Source: Nageia nagi (lineage: Eukaryota > Pinophyta). Taken from it: a stretch of DNA of 64,000 nucleotides. The position numbers and the translations under genes are program-made. The stretch lies in NCBI GenBank assembly GCA_050084985.1, contig JBITNC010000001.1, positions 127,844,001 through 127,908,000 on the forward strand. Reading direction: 5' to 3'. Shown one piece after another: positions 59,101 to 64,000 of this stretch. The notes beneath the pieces are model-generated. The model ran no database searches and was not told the DNA's origin. It saw only the letters and a list, made by a program, of their open reading frames with translations. The first letter of the stretch is position 1. Each line of letters starts with the position of its first letter.

Positions 59101-60983
59101 GTATCCAGGTAAGAAGGTTGGGAGATATGCCAAATCTGTATGGTTAGAACAAGTAAAAAAGTAAGTTTTTATCCATCATGTTTCCAGGCCTATGAGGCCA
59201 CGTTCTAGGTGCTTATTTTACCTTGTATTGATTAGTTCAAATTTGTACCACCATGGGTTTTGATCCTTTGACAAAGTTTATACTTTGTACTATCTCAAGC
59301 CTTGCCAATCCATCAGAGCCCAAAGGTAGGAAATCCCTAGCCGTAAAGAAAGCCAAAATTGAAATAAAAATCATATACATGAGGAAGATTGTCTCAACAT
59401 TAACATAGATAGCTCATCTTTCAGCTCGTATTTGGATATTTCTGGCTTCATTGTGCTAAGTGTTTCTAGTAGTGTTTCAAAAATCGTTTTGTAATAGCAA
59501 GTTTGACAATAAATCACGACTTTTCATTTCCACTGGTTTTTTGTTTAAACATTGTCGATATTTGGGTGAAAAGCTGTCCATTGGGGCTCTATTGCTCGAT
59601 TTTGTGTAGAAGATCGATGTCGGTAGCATTATCAGAAAGAATGGCGGGGTGATTGGGATCGAGAACTATGCTTTTCTTGAGAGTGAAGTTGAAGAGTGGC
59701 ACCGTCAGAGTCCCGTCCATATCGAACACCACTACACCCAGCCTCTGCCTCACTTTGGGCATGGCCATGTTGATGCATCTGCGCACATTTTGTTAATTAC
59801 ACCAAGTCTATGCTTTCCCAACCATATTGGGTGGAATGGATTTACCCAAATTCAATCTAAAATATTTTTATTTTATTGATAGCATCTTAATTGTAGACAA
59901 GTGCCATGAATAAATAAATAAATTTTCATTCGCCATGTTTTTAACTTTTTTGCTAATTATTATATGATTAAATAAATTGGAGTTTGCATTATATTTTTTA
60001 AATTATAAATTATTCATGAAATATGATTCGATAAGAGTGTTTAACATTGTTGTATAGGTATAGATGTAAGTTTTTGGTTTCTTGTATTTTATTTTAAAAA
60101 TTAATTTGGCATTCTCATAACTAATATAATGTTTAAAAGAGTTAGAAGCCTTTGATGCCTTGAGCCTTGAGCCTTGAGTCCTTTGACATTGTATTTTTTG
60201 TACTTGTTGGCATTTAGTAGTAGACATACATTTTGTGGATGACTTTACAAGTTTTTCTGTGATATGTTTTCATATTTCGATGTTATGAATATGAATTATG
60301 ATCCATTACATGTTCCTTAAATACGTCATGATTGTGTTGTTAGATGATATGGCCCATATGAGAATGTTTTATGGCAATTAGATAAGCATATTTCATAGAA
60401 AGATGTGAAAAAAATTGCATTTTTATTTAGTTTTTTAATGTGATATGATTTTTTCCTGTTTTTTTAAAAATTGACCTAGAGCCAATTTTTCGTTTTGCCG
60501 ATTTTTGAAACACTGGTTTCTAGCCTTAGTATATGATGTGGGAATTTTAACTTGTCATTTATGGGAATCCTTTTTAGCTATTTTCTGAATTGATACATGG
60601 GATTATGATTTTTCTATTATTTATGATTCTTGCAAAAAAAAACAGTTCATATGAGGAGAGATCAAATATTCAATATTCTCCTGTATCTGTATCAGGAGTT
60701 TACAAGTTATTTCTTTTAAGAAATGGGTGATGCTATATGCCTCTGCATGCAGCGATTTAGAAAAGTGAAAGATGCTTATGGTCTTTGATATGTTTTTTTC
60801 TTTCATAGATTAATGTGTTGATTTGATATTTCAGGTTAGGCTTTGTCCAAAACGAAGACAAACCATGCTCTTCTCAGCTACAATGACAGAACAAGTGGAT
60901 GAACTTATCAAGCTTTCACTTACTAGTCCTGTGCGTCTTTCGGCAGATCCATCAACAAAGCGCCCTTCAACACTGACGGAAGA
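28631..60983 (+). CDS. RH28-like: DEAD-box ATP-dependent RNA helicase, RH28/DRS1/DDX27 type (5' seven exons)
   Basis: Joined exons: 28631-29110, 38382-38555, 40687-40755, 41022-41128, 44660-44738, 45394-45567 and 60835-60983, giving 1232 nt (410 codons plus 2 nt). All introns are GT-AG and the frame is uninterrupted. An acidic N-terminus is followed by the Q motif (KPTPIQ), Walker A (TGSGKT, split by intron 3), PTRELAVQ (split by intron 4), GG (VVGGLS), [17 protein letters not shown] and SAT. The set and the phrases [18 protein letters not shown] and [12 protein letters not shown] point to the DRS1/RH28 subfamily, nucleolar helicases of 60S ribosome assembly. The C-terminal RecA domain (motifs IV-VI) must lie beyond 64000. 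Introns carry retroelements in both orientations, yet splice sites and codons are intact, so the gene is probably active. Confidence 0.93.
29111..30700. other. Intron 1, first part: no gene seen
   Basis: Unique-looking intronic DNA. A tRNA-like fragment near 29360-29430 (GTGGTCTGGTGGTAAG) has no good box B. The plus-strand ORFs at 29477-29704 and 30384-30647 have no recognisable domain; the latter is the reverse of the frames described next. Confidence 0.5.
30400..31318 (-). pseudogene. Unrecognised protein-coding-like remnant, interrupted by E4
   Basis: Two minus-strand pieces (31318-31040 and 31046-30711) read as ordinary protein ([29 protein letters not shown]-like [19 protein letters not shown]). 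Frames continue left as GFIYDDF and a Lys/Arg/Ser-rich tail to about 30400. The frame also continues across E4 into 37150-36837 with [20 protein letters not shown] do not recognise the family. Base composition is less AT-rich than the neighbouring intron. It may be an old transposon protein or a captured gene; stops between the pieces show it is dead. Confidence 0.45.
31324..31816 (-). repeat. E4 3' LTR (493 bp)
   Basis: TGAAGAAACTAAC...CATTTCAACA. The polypurine complement CTCCCTCTTAA lies directly inside. Hairpin at 31713-31761. Confidence 0.93.
31817..32600 (-). other. E4 3' untranslated region with 60-bp direct repeats
   Basis: A motif around GAGTTCCTCACATATGGATAACTGAACAGTG recurs at about 32307, 32346, 32408 and 32453, alternating longer and shorter forms. 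Homologous to 11481-12290 in E3. The ORF at 32305-32568 is the reverse of this repeat and not a gene. Confidence 0.75.
32621..33240 (-). pseudogene. E4 copia RNase H
   Basis: Carries [12 protein letters not shown] (catalytic Glu) and [12 protein letters not shown], then [16 protein letters not shown] and [19 protein letters not shown]. All are typical and better kept than in E2 or E3. The N-terminal part (33237-32920) is in another frame, so at least one frameshift near 32990 separates [16 protein letters not shown] from the EAEY part. Confidence 0.88.
33245..34190 (-). pseudogene. E4 copia reverse transcriptase
   Basis: 34128-33850 encodes the fingers (ALVK-like [37 protein letters not shown]). 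A frame change near 33850 leads to 33815-33252, an open 187-codon palm and connection with [18 protein letters not shown], the catalytic [15 protein letters not shown] and [16 protein letters not shown]. The catalytic motif is intact, but the frame is broken between the two halves. Confidence 0.92.
34261..35276 (-). pseudogene. E4 copia integrase
   Basis: 35276-34947 holds the zinc-binding part ([28 protein letters not shown]). The first catalytic Asp reads FVHSNLIDP, that is Asp to Asn, so integration activity is lost. 34916-34671 has LRSDNGEN (second Asp), and after a frame change [15 protein letters not shown] keeps the Glu. The C-terminal part (34695-34261) is open with [19 protein letters not shown] and [13 protein letters not shown]. 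Confidence 0.9.
35316..35650 (-). pseudogene. E4 copia aspartic protease
   Basis: [21 protein letters not shown] has an intact DSG active site, and the end [18 protein letters not shown] is typical. It is the best-kept protease in the window, in one open piece of 127 codons that also includes the Lys-rich end of gag. Confidence 0.9.
35650..36322 (-). pseudogene. E4 gag, N-terminally deleted and frameshifted
   Basis: Begins in mid-domain ([20 protein letters not shown]) close to the 5' LTR. Compared with E3, roughly the first 75 codons are gone. The knuckle near 35755-35705 reads [11 protein letters not shown] and then leaves the frame. E3 has CNFCGGYGHKEFDC, so a single-base loss removed the last Cys. 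Confidence 0.85.
36339..36831 (-). repeat. E4 5' LTR (493 bp)
   Basis: TGAAAGAACTAAC...CATTCCAACA. Minus-strand TATAAATA at 36602-36609 and hairpin at 36728-36776. No primer site on its inner side. Confidence 0.93.
36602..36609 (-). promoter_or_regulatory. TATA box in E4 5' LTR
   Basis: The minus strand reads TATAAATAG, identical to the E3 and S1 sites. It could drive transcription antisense to the helicase inside intron 1. Confidence 0.6.
36837..37150 (-). pseudogene. Upstream continuation of the unrecognised remnant split by E4
   Basis: The minus strand reads [20 protein letters not shown] and continues toward the E4 site; across the AAAGA duplication it joins [19 protein letters not shown] at 31318. 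No family recognised. Confidence 0.4.
37151..38381. other. Intron 1, last part: no gene seen
   Basis: Ends with acceptor TGTCAG at 38376-38381. The ORFs at 37332-37589 and its reverse have no recognisable domain. Confidence 0.5.
38382..38555 (+). CDS. RH28-like: Helicase exon 2 (Q motif)
   Basis: 58 codons in phase 0 between TGTCAG| and |GTTTTG. Encodes [15 protein letters not shown], then the Q-motif block [18 protein letters not shown] and KPTPIQ, which contacts adenine. The donor GTTTTG is weak. Confidence 0.92.
38556..40686. other. Intron 2, with one SINE
   Basis: 2131 bp. Apart from the SINE at 39640-39831 I see no gene. Acceptor ATGCAG at 40681-40686. Confidence 0.6.
39640..39831 (-). 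mobile_element. SINE-1: tRNA-derived SINE with 18-bp target duplication
   Basis: Flanked by identical 18-mers TATCTCTAATTGATATAT (39622-39639 and 39832-39849). On the minus strand a box A (TGGCAGACGCACTTGG) is followed about 30 nt later by a box B (GGTTCGATTCTCC), a good RNA polymerase III internal promoter. The head is GC-rich (CCCCGCTGCGGGGG) and the tail AT-rich. Length 192 bp. The perfect duplication suggests a fairly recent insertion. Confidence 0.9.
40687..40755 (+). CDS. RH28-like: Helicase exon 3 (start of Walker A)
   Basis: 23 codons: [20 protein letters not shown] then SGK, ending at GGAAAG|GTGAGT. The ATP-binding GSGKT is split after Lys. Confidence 0.95.
41022..41128 (+). CDS. 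RH28-like: Helicase exon 4 (motif I end to motif Ia)
   Basis: Begins [18 protein letters not shown] and ends in PTRELAV plus two bases of a Gln codon (GTGCA|GTAAGT). Preceded by a 266-bp intron. Confidence 0.95.
41351..41700 (-). repeat. E7 3' LTR (350 bp)
   Basis: TGTTAGAAATC...CCTCCTAACA with the polypurine tract directly inside. It contains an imperfect direct repeat of ATAATAGTTGC-TGCTATTAATAAAAC (41594 and 41630). Single copy in the window. Confidence 0.75.
41868..42467 (-). pseudogene. E7 RT with in-frame deletion of the catalytic core
   Basis: A 199-codon open frame. It has the copia RT start ([34 protein letters not shown]) and RT end ([31 protein letters not shown]) without the palm between them. 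The frame is open across the join, but the enzyme cannot work without the missing YVDD. Confidence 0.85.
42691..44659. other. Intron 4, right part, with a tandem duplication
   Basis: No gene seen. A 156-bp unit at 43389-43544 is repeated at 43545-43673; the second copy lacks about 28 bp. Acceptor AACAG at 44655-44659. Confidence 0.6.
43389..43673. repeat. Tandem duplication, 156-bp unit
   Basis: GATAATGTAAATGTTGAACT starts both copies, and both end near AAATTATTGTTTGGC. Few substitutions separate them, so the duplication is young relative to the surrounding TEs. Confidence 0.9.
44660..44738 (+). CDS. RH28-like: Helicase exon 5 (motif GG)
   Basis: The first base completes the Gln codon of exon 4; then [16 protein letters not shown] and LVVGGLSTK to the donor AAG|GTTTGT. 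Confidence 0.94.
45394..45567 (+). CDS. RH28-like: Helicase exon 6 (motifs Ib and II, DEAD box)
   Basis: 58 codons, phase 0, from TTTCAG|GTGCAA to GAGCTG|GTAATG. Holds [16 protein letters not shown] and [17 protein letters not shown], the Walker B / DEAD motif that binds Mg and hydrolyses ATP. Confidence 0.97.
45568..46723. other. Intron 6, first part: no gene seen
   Basis: A GC-richer block at 46230-46500 has short internal repeats (GGGATG-, CATCCTTG-type words) but no recognisable element. Confidence 0.5.
47007..47995. repeat. Array of about eight diverged inverted-repeat units in the E5 LTR
   Basis: Units near 47010, 47139, 47248, 47361, 47505, 47648, 47728 and 47934. Each has a left arm like GGCGCATGCYTCAAAAAGACA, a 4-8 nt centre and a right arm like TGTCTTTTTGGAGCATGCGC, so each can fold into a hairpin of about 20 bp. 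Spacing is about 80-205 bp. Short ORFs on both strands across this stretch come from the repeat. Confidence 0.85.
48142..48149 (+). promoter_or_regulatory. TATA box of the E5 LTR
   Basis: CAGCTATAAATATCAAC lies just downstream of the hairpin array. It would start E5 RNA toward the gag and in the same sense as the helicase. Confidence 0.6.
48480..48810 (+). pseudogene. E5 accessory ORF upstream of gag (function unknown)
   Basis: The frame reads NMEQMDFQV, a TAG, then an open 100 codons to 48810 ([58 protein letters not shown]). Amphipathic helices are likely. Ogre-type elements can carry an extra ORF before gag, but I see no motif to link this one to them. It could lie in U5 of the LTR or in the leader. 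Confidence 0.5.
48811..49850 (+). other. E5 leader: no gene seen
   Basis: Non-coding between the accessory ORF and gag. A phrase TTGGAACCCGCATTGAACCC near 49417 might be part of a primer site, but I cannot pair it to a tRNA with confidence. Confidence 0.45.
49852..52230 (+). pseudogene. E5 gag (broken)
   Basis: Frames give [20 protein letters not shown] (from 49893). Then from 50174 come [38 protein letters not shown] and [17 protein letters not shown]. After a stop and frame change there is [20 protein letters not shown], the Retrotrans_gag core. A Pro-rich linker (50930-51010) and a charged coiled-coil-like part (51180-51290, SKREEE-type) follow. A CCHC knuckle was not seen. The last piece (51935-52261) leads into protease. 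Confidence 0.8.
52234..52470 (+). pseudogene. E5 aspartic protease
   Basis: 77 codons: [20 protein letters not shown] has the active-site Asp-Ser-Gly, then [19 protein letters not shown] and the hydrophobic [12 protein letters not shown]. It would process gag-pol. Open except at its end (TGA at 52465). Confidence 0.82.
52795..53205 (+). pseudogene. E5 extra RNase H domain, upstream of RT
   Basis: This domain cuts the RNA strand of RNA-DNA hybrids. The sequence starts [20 protein letters not shown] (first Asp). It continues with TTEYEALI (Glu), [13 protein letters not shown] (second Asp) and [14 protein letters not shown] (last Asp), so all four catalytic acids of an RNase HI-type fold are present, in the plant/archaeal-like style rather than the Ty3 style. 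In-frame TAA (52948) and TGA (53078) stops interrupt it. It lies between protease and RT. Confidence 0.82.
53620..54537 (+). pseudogene. E5 reverse transcriptase
   Basis: After stops at about 53687 and 53748, a 244-codon open stretch from 53803 holds [68 protein letters not shown] and the catalytic [15 protein letters not shown]. The connection follows ([34 protein letters not shown]). It is the most complete enzyme in E5. A one-base shift near 54530 separates it from RNase H. Confidence 0.93.
54540..54850 (+). pseudogene. E5 Ty3-type RNase H, catalytic Asp replaced
   Basis: [20 protein letters not shown] is where relatives have a Ser-Asp-His-type site; here it reads Leu-Glu-His, so the first Asp is missing. 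It continues with [20 protein letters not shown] and [14 protein letters not shown]. This fits the known trend that this domain decays in elements with a second RNase H. Confidence 0.75.
54860..56236 (+). pseudogene. E5 integrase
   Basis: 54860-55528 is open. It has the pre-core ([20 protein letters not shown]), zinc-binding residues ([28 protein letters not shown]) and core start [13 protein letters not shown] (first Asp). After a TAG come [11 protein letters not shown] (second Asp) and [15 protein letters not shown] (Glu), then [16 protein letters not shown] and [13 protein letters not shown]. The end [14 protein letters not shown] stops at 56234-56236. The catalytic acids are kept, but at least four stops interrupt it. 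Confidence 0.9.
56333..56795. repeat. Tandem duplication after E5 integrase, 232-bp period
   Basis: GATCGTCCTCTCTCCGGAGA at 56350 recurs, with changes, at 56582. Both copies share GCGGACACTC, the GGCGACTCGAATGGC phrase and TTCACTCACTTTAATGAAA. It lies in the 3' untranslated region of E5. Reverse-strand ORFs here are repeat products. Confidence 0.88.
56907..57242 (+). repeat. E5 3' LTR, truncated to 336 bp
   Basis: Aligns with 46724-47057 and stops within the first hairpin unit, where unrelated AT-rich sequence begins. The rest of the LTR and the target duplication are lost. Confidence 0.85.
57243..59404 (-). mobile_element. E6: copia remnant in helicase intron 6
   Basis: From right to left: LTR starting at 58702 (TGTTAGTTTTGC; a possible end is TTAACA at 59404), primer site (58688-58700, complement of TTTGGTATTAAAGCC, two changes from the tRNA-Met site), gag with a CCHC knuckle, then a short degraded segment and the end of integrase (about 57560-57300). 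Protease, most of integrase and all of RT are missing. It abuts the truncated end of E5, so one deletion may have removed parts of both. Confidence 0.7.
57870..58570 (-). pseudogene. E6 copia gag with CCHC knuckle
   Basis: Segments in shifting frames: [55 protein letters not shown]. The knuckle [14 protein letters not shown] (about 57915-57870) keeps all four ligands. Lys/Asn-rich spacers and frameshifts show decay. Confidence 0.78.
59560..59768 (-). pseudogene. Fragment of a HAD-superfamily hydrolase gene, antisense in intron 6
   Basis: From the ATG at 59768-59766 the minus strand reads [20 protein letters not shown], continues LTVPLFNF and ends near [10 protein letters not shown], stop, [17 protein letters not shown] is HAD motif I with both catalytic Asp. 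The following part matches the plant HAD-like phosphatases whose N-terminus reads [13 protein letters not shown] and later ILHxIE. An in-frame TAG lies where the family usually has Trp, and sequence downstream is not recognisable. It is only about 65 codons of a much longer family, so it is a captured or duplicated exon, not a working gene. Confidence 0.8.
59790..60834. other. Intron 6, last part: no gene seen
   Basis: AT-rich. Ends with the acceptor TTTCAG at 60829-60834 after a T-rich tract. The ORF at 60003-60227 has no domain. Confidence 0.5.
60835..60983 (+). CDS. RH28-like: Helicase exon 7 (motif III, SAT)
   Basis: 49 codons plus 2 nt: [19 protein letters not shown] with motif III, then [20 protein letters not shown] and [11 protein letters not shown] at the donor GAAGA|GTATGT. 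The next exon must supply one base to finish a Glu codon. Confidence 0.96.
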
Positions 60984-61639
60984 GTATGTGCATTGTATTT
61001 ACAGTTTTGTTTTTATTGTTTCTTGTGTGATATGTGTGCAATTTTTAGGAACTATAAGTTTGCCTGTTTAAAGTATCAATGATTCTGTACTTAGACAACT
61101 TGAAGTTAATGAGGCAGGTGACTAGATGCTTGAAGTCATACTTGACATACTCATGAGTGCTTGAGTGATTTTTTTTTTTCAAAACCGGTAATATCAATTA
61201 GAATGAAACAAACGTTAGTGTGCTGCAGTTGAAAGGCTCTTGAATGAATTCTCTGATTTGAAACAAATTTGCAAAAATATAGCATCGTATAGTGTTTAAT
61301 GATATCTACTTTAAAAAAGTGCAGGCCTCCAAAATGATAAGGAGAGTATTCTCTTGGAAAAGTAAAAGACTTTTTCTCTCAAAGGAAACATTGTAGCTGA
61401 TTGCATAGTTTGAGCATGTTTCACGTTGTCTCTAATCACCCAGTTATCAGCTAGAAAGAAAGAAGGAAATCATATTAATCTCCATGTATGACCAAAAAAG
61501 GGAGTACGTGGGCAACACCAAACATAAAAATAAAAGAGGTACATGGAAATGAAATAAAGAACCTAAAGAGAAAAAAAAAAGTTTGTCTATGAAAGAAACC
61601 ACACGGTCTCTTGTGAAGGTAATTATTAGTTAGTATTGC
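60984..61639. other. Intron 7, first part: no gene seen
   Basis: Starts at the exon 7 donor GTATGT. AT-rich with short A and T runs. No recognisable element and no match to the next helicase exon (VVRIRR-type start of the second RecA domain). Confidence 0.5.
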
Positions 61640-62160
61640 CATATGAGTTAACTACCCTAATGTTAGTACCTAACCCAAACTCTCATTTGGAGTGTGGCCT
61701 AGATCAATAGATCCTTGAGGTTAAATCTACAATGACATCCTAACATTGTCACAAGGCCTTGGGCTTGCATATCCTCAATGACCCACCTTTGGAATGAAGC
61801 CTGTCACCTAGGCTTGAGTATGTGAGGGGTATGTGGCCCTTTCCTTAATCAAGTGTAGTTGTTTTAGAGCTTATTTTTAAGATACTCCAGTCAAGATGAA
61901 TATTTTCGATGCTTTGGTCAAGTCGATTGTAATATATGGGTCCAAGATTTGGGGGCCTAGTTTTGGACTGAGTGGTCTTGTGTTGAGTGGGTATAGACAC
62001 TTTTCCTTCTTCATTTGATGCAAAAGCATGGTTCCCCATTCCATTTTCTTATAGAATTTTGGGCCTCCCCTCTCCAACTTAAGATCATCTTTAGGATCAC
62101 CACCTATCTTCACAAGGTTTGCCCTATGGGAGATAGGTCTTCAGATGGACATAACACCTA
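61640..62160 (+). pseudogene. LINE ORF2 tail (reverse-transcriptase C-terminal region), decayed
   Basis: The + strand reads KMNIFDALVKSIVIYGSKIW then GPSFGLSG, and later NFGPPLSNLRSSLGSPPIFT. This fits the stretch after the RT domain of plant L1-type LINEs, where a FDxLVKxxxxYGxEVWG phrase is followed by a WxxIExxQ and TPxxxLLLExG block. Stops are frequent. No RT catalytic motif or endonuclease is visible, so this is a truncated fragment in helicase intron 7. Confidence 0.5.
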
Positions 62161-64000
62161 GGCCATACGGGGAATAGAGGGATTAGTATGCATAGTTTTC
62201 GATACTTAGGGAGATCTGGAAGGACACTAATCACTAGTACACCACTTGCACATGGCTCCCCCCTCCCACTCCTTTATCCCCCTAGTTGTCTTTCTATCAT
62301 GAGCATTTTTTTGCAAATATGAGACAAATGCATAGTTCCCCCATGGTACCTTGAGTGACTTATGATGCATGGCCTATGGATTCCAAATGGATAGATTAGG
62401 GTGTGCTACCACTAGCGTCATATCGAGTTGGATCACTACTTATTGAGAGAAGAGTTGATCTGCCTATTTTGCTACTTGGGAGAAGTGGAAACCTTATACG
62501 ACCTTATTTTTTGGCATTCCATCTACTATGAGATCTAGGATATATTCCATTGCCTTCTCAGGGATAGTCTACAATATCTATTTACCTTCTTTAGATACCT
62601 AGATTAATGATGTCTTGCACTATACATCAGGTAGTCAATTCAACTTTGTTGATAACGTAGCTCCTTCCTCGGTGGCTCTTAACCTTCACACTCCCAATCT
62701 ATCATGGAATACTTCAGCAATATAAATAGACAAAGAGGGAGTATTAGACATAAATATCATACACTAGATCACACAGAATGAGGCATGGTTATTAGATATC
62801 ACACCCACATGTCTTGAGGGATCCAAAAGAGTGATGGATAGAGATAGATTGCTGACTTTCTTAGTAGGGTTTCTTCAACCTTGACTGATAGTGATATAGA
62901 GACTAATGCTTAGGGTAGGGGCAAGCACCTCTTTGGCCATCCTCCCCCTCAAACTCTTCTTCCTTCTGGAACATCACGCACATCTTGATCAGGTTATGTA
63001 TTGCGACCTCTCTCTCTCCTTCCCATTTCCACCTTGCTCTTTTTGTTCCGGTTCATGGGTCATGAAATTGTATATACATTTGTTTCTCTTCTTCTTGTTG
63101 GGCGCTTTTTCCATCTCAATTGCCCTTTTTGAAGCCCCTTCCCTTAGGTCATCTCTAGCCCATCAAGGATATTAATAATATTTCATTTCTATCATTCATG
63201 CTTGAGGAGCCCATGGCGGCACCAATAAGTTGCTGATCAATGGAGAAGGCAATTAACCTTAGAAGAAGATGAGCTTGGATGTACCAACAAGACCATCTAC
63301 TTGGTTGCAACAAGGATGCCAAGCTCTCAAAGGAGCAAAGAGCTAAGAAGGGGTATCTGCATATCGTGAAGAAGTATCTTCCATTTAAAATGCCTTGTGG
63401 AGATAGAAGACAAGTTTGAAGATAGCCTCAAGTCAAAGCGTAGAAGTCCTAAACTTTGTCTAAATGATACTTTTGAGGGACATTTTATTTACAATGGATT
63501 TGGCACTGTAACATGATGGTTTAGTCTTTCTCAACTTGAGCCAACTTGGTAGGGGTCCCAACTTGAGCCTTATACCTTTTAACAATAGAGTATTGTAGGT
63601 TTTACTTTAGTGTGAAATAGTTTCATCTTAGATTGAACATCTTGAAAATGAAGTCGGAAACATCATTTCTCAAGCAAATTCAGAGATGCATAGCCCTTAC
63701 AAACTTGGGCTATAGAAGTAGGTTTTAGGCTAGAATTGAGACATGTAAATGTCAATTCTTAGTATGTGTAAGTGGTGACCACCTTCTTTGTGTTACCCTT
63801 CAAAGATAAATTGTAAATGCGAAAGACCTTCCATGATGTTATTGAAGGCCTTAATTTCTTACCAAGCCAGGTTGATAATTAATTGTCTCAACTTACATAA
63901 ATGATCTACTGCATTGAATTGCTGTGACTAGCACCTCGATCTAGAAGACAAATATACAACATCATTTATAAATAGAAGTGAGCATAGTAGAGAAACTCAG
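62161..64000. other. Intron 7, visible right part: no gene recognised
   Basis: No further helicase exon and no clear transposon domain. 62160-62900 may extend the LINE-like remnant in degraded form. The ORF at 62906-63175 is a hydrophobic chance frame. Confidence 0.45.

Noticed and set aside
62906-63175. Hydrophobic, signal-peptide-like ORF
   Set aside because: No homology seen, T-rich composition and no supporting features.
61000-64000. Next helicase exon (motifs IV-VI)
   Set aside because: No frame here matches the second RecA domain; it must lie farther right.

Overview
This window is nuclear DNA of a land plant with a large, repeat-rich genome. It holds one split host gene with very long introns, and almost everything else is transposable-element sequence in several stages of decay. 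The long introns and old, nested, diverged LTR retrotransposons fit a gymnosperm (conifer-like) genome best. That is an inference; no single marker fixes the species.

Host gene: a DEAD-box ATP-dependent RNA helicase of the RH28 / DRS1 / DDX27 ribosome-biogenesis family lies on the + strand. Seven coding exons are visible (28631-29110, 38382-38555, 40687-40755, 41022-41128, 44660-44738, 45394-45567, 60835-60983). They encode the acidic N-terminus and motifs Q, I, Ia, GG, Ib, II (DEAD) and III (SAT). All junctions are GT-AG and the frame is continuous for 410 codons. The second RecA domain lies beyond the right edge. Intron 1 (9.3 kb) holds a copia element, intron 2 a tRNA-derived SINE, intron 4 a copia remnant and a tandem duplication, and intron 6 (15.3 kb) a Ty3/gypsy element, a second copia remnant and an antisense fragment of a HAD-type phosphatase gene.

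Layout. 1-5096: minus-strand Ty3/gypsy element E1, running off the left edge, inserted into the gag of E2. 5097-20939: plus-strand Ty1/copia element E2, whose long 3' LTR is split by E3. 10969-19770: minus-strand copia E3 with 502-bp LTRs and a TTATG target duplication; its leader carries a SINE with a 15-bp duplication. 20940-23344: minus-strand LINE ORF1 remnant carrying two plus-strand solo LTRs of the E3/E4 family, each with a perfect 5-bp duplication. 23345-24812: internally deleted two-LTR member of the same family. 24813-28140: mostly unexplained AT-rich DNA with a 250-bp GA microsatellite. 28147-28630: helicase promoter region. 28631-60983: helicase exons with TE-laden introns. 61640-62160: LINE reverse-transcriptase tail. 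The rest, to 64000, is unassigned.

Most notable: (1) the gypsy element in intron 6 carries a complete-looking RNase H domain between protease and reverse transcriptase, while its usual RNase H lacks the first catalytic Asp; (2) its LTR holds about eight diverged inverted-repeat units; (3) one copia LTR family is present as eight LTRs, all keeping a long stem-loop whose loop varies while the stem is kept; (4) two SINEs can be bounded exactly by target duplications. None of the retroelements looks intact.
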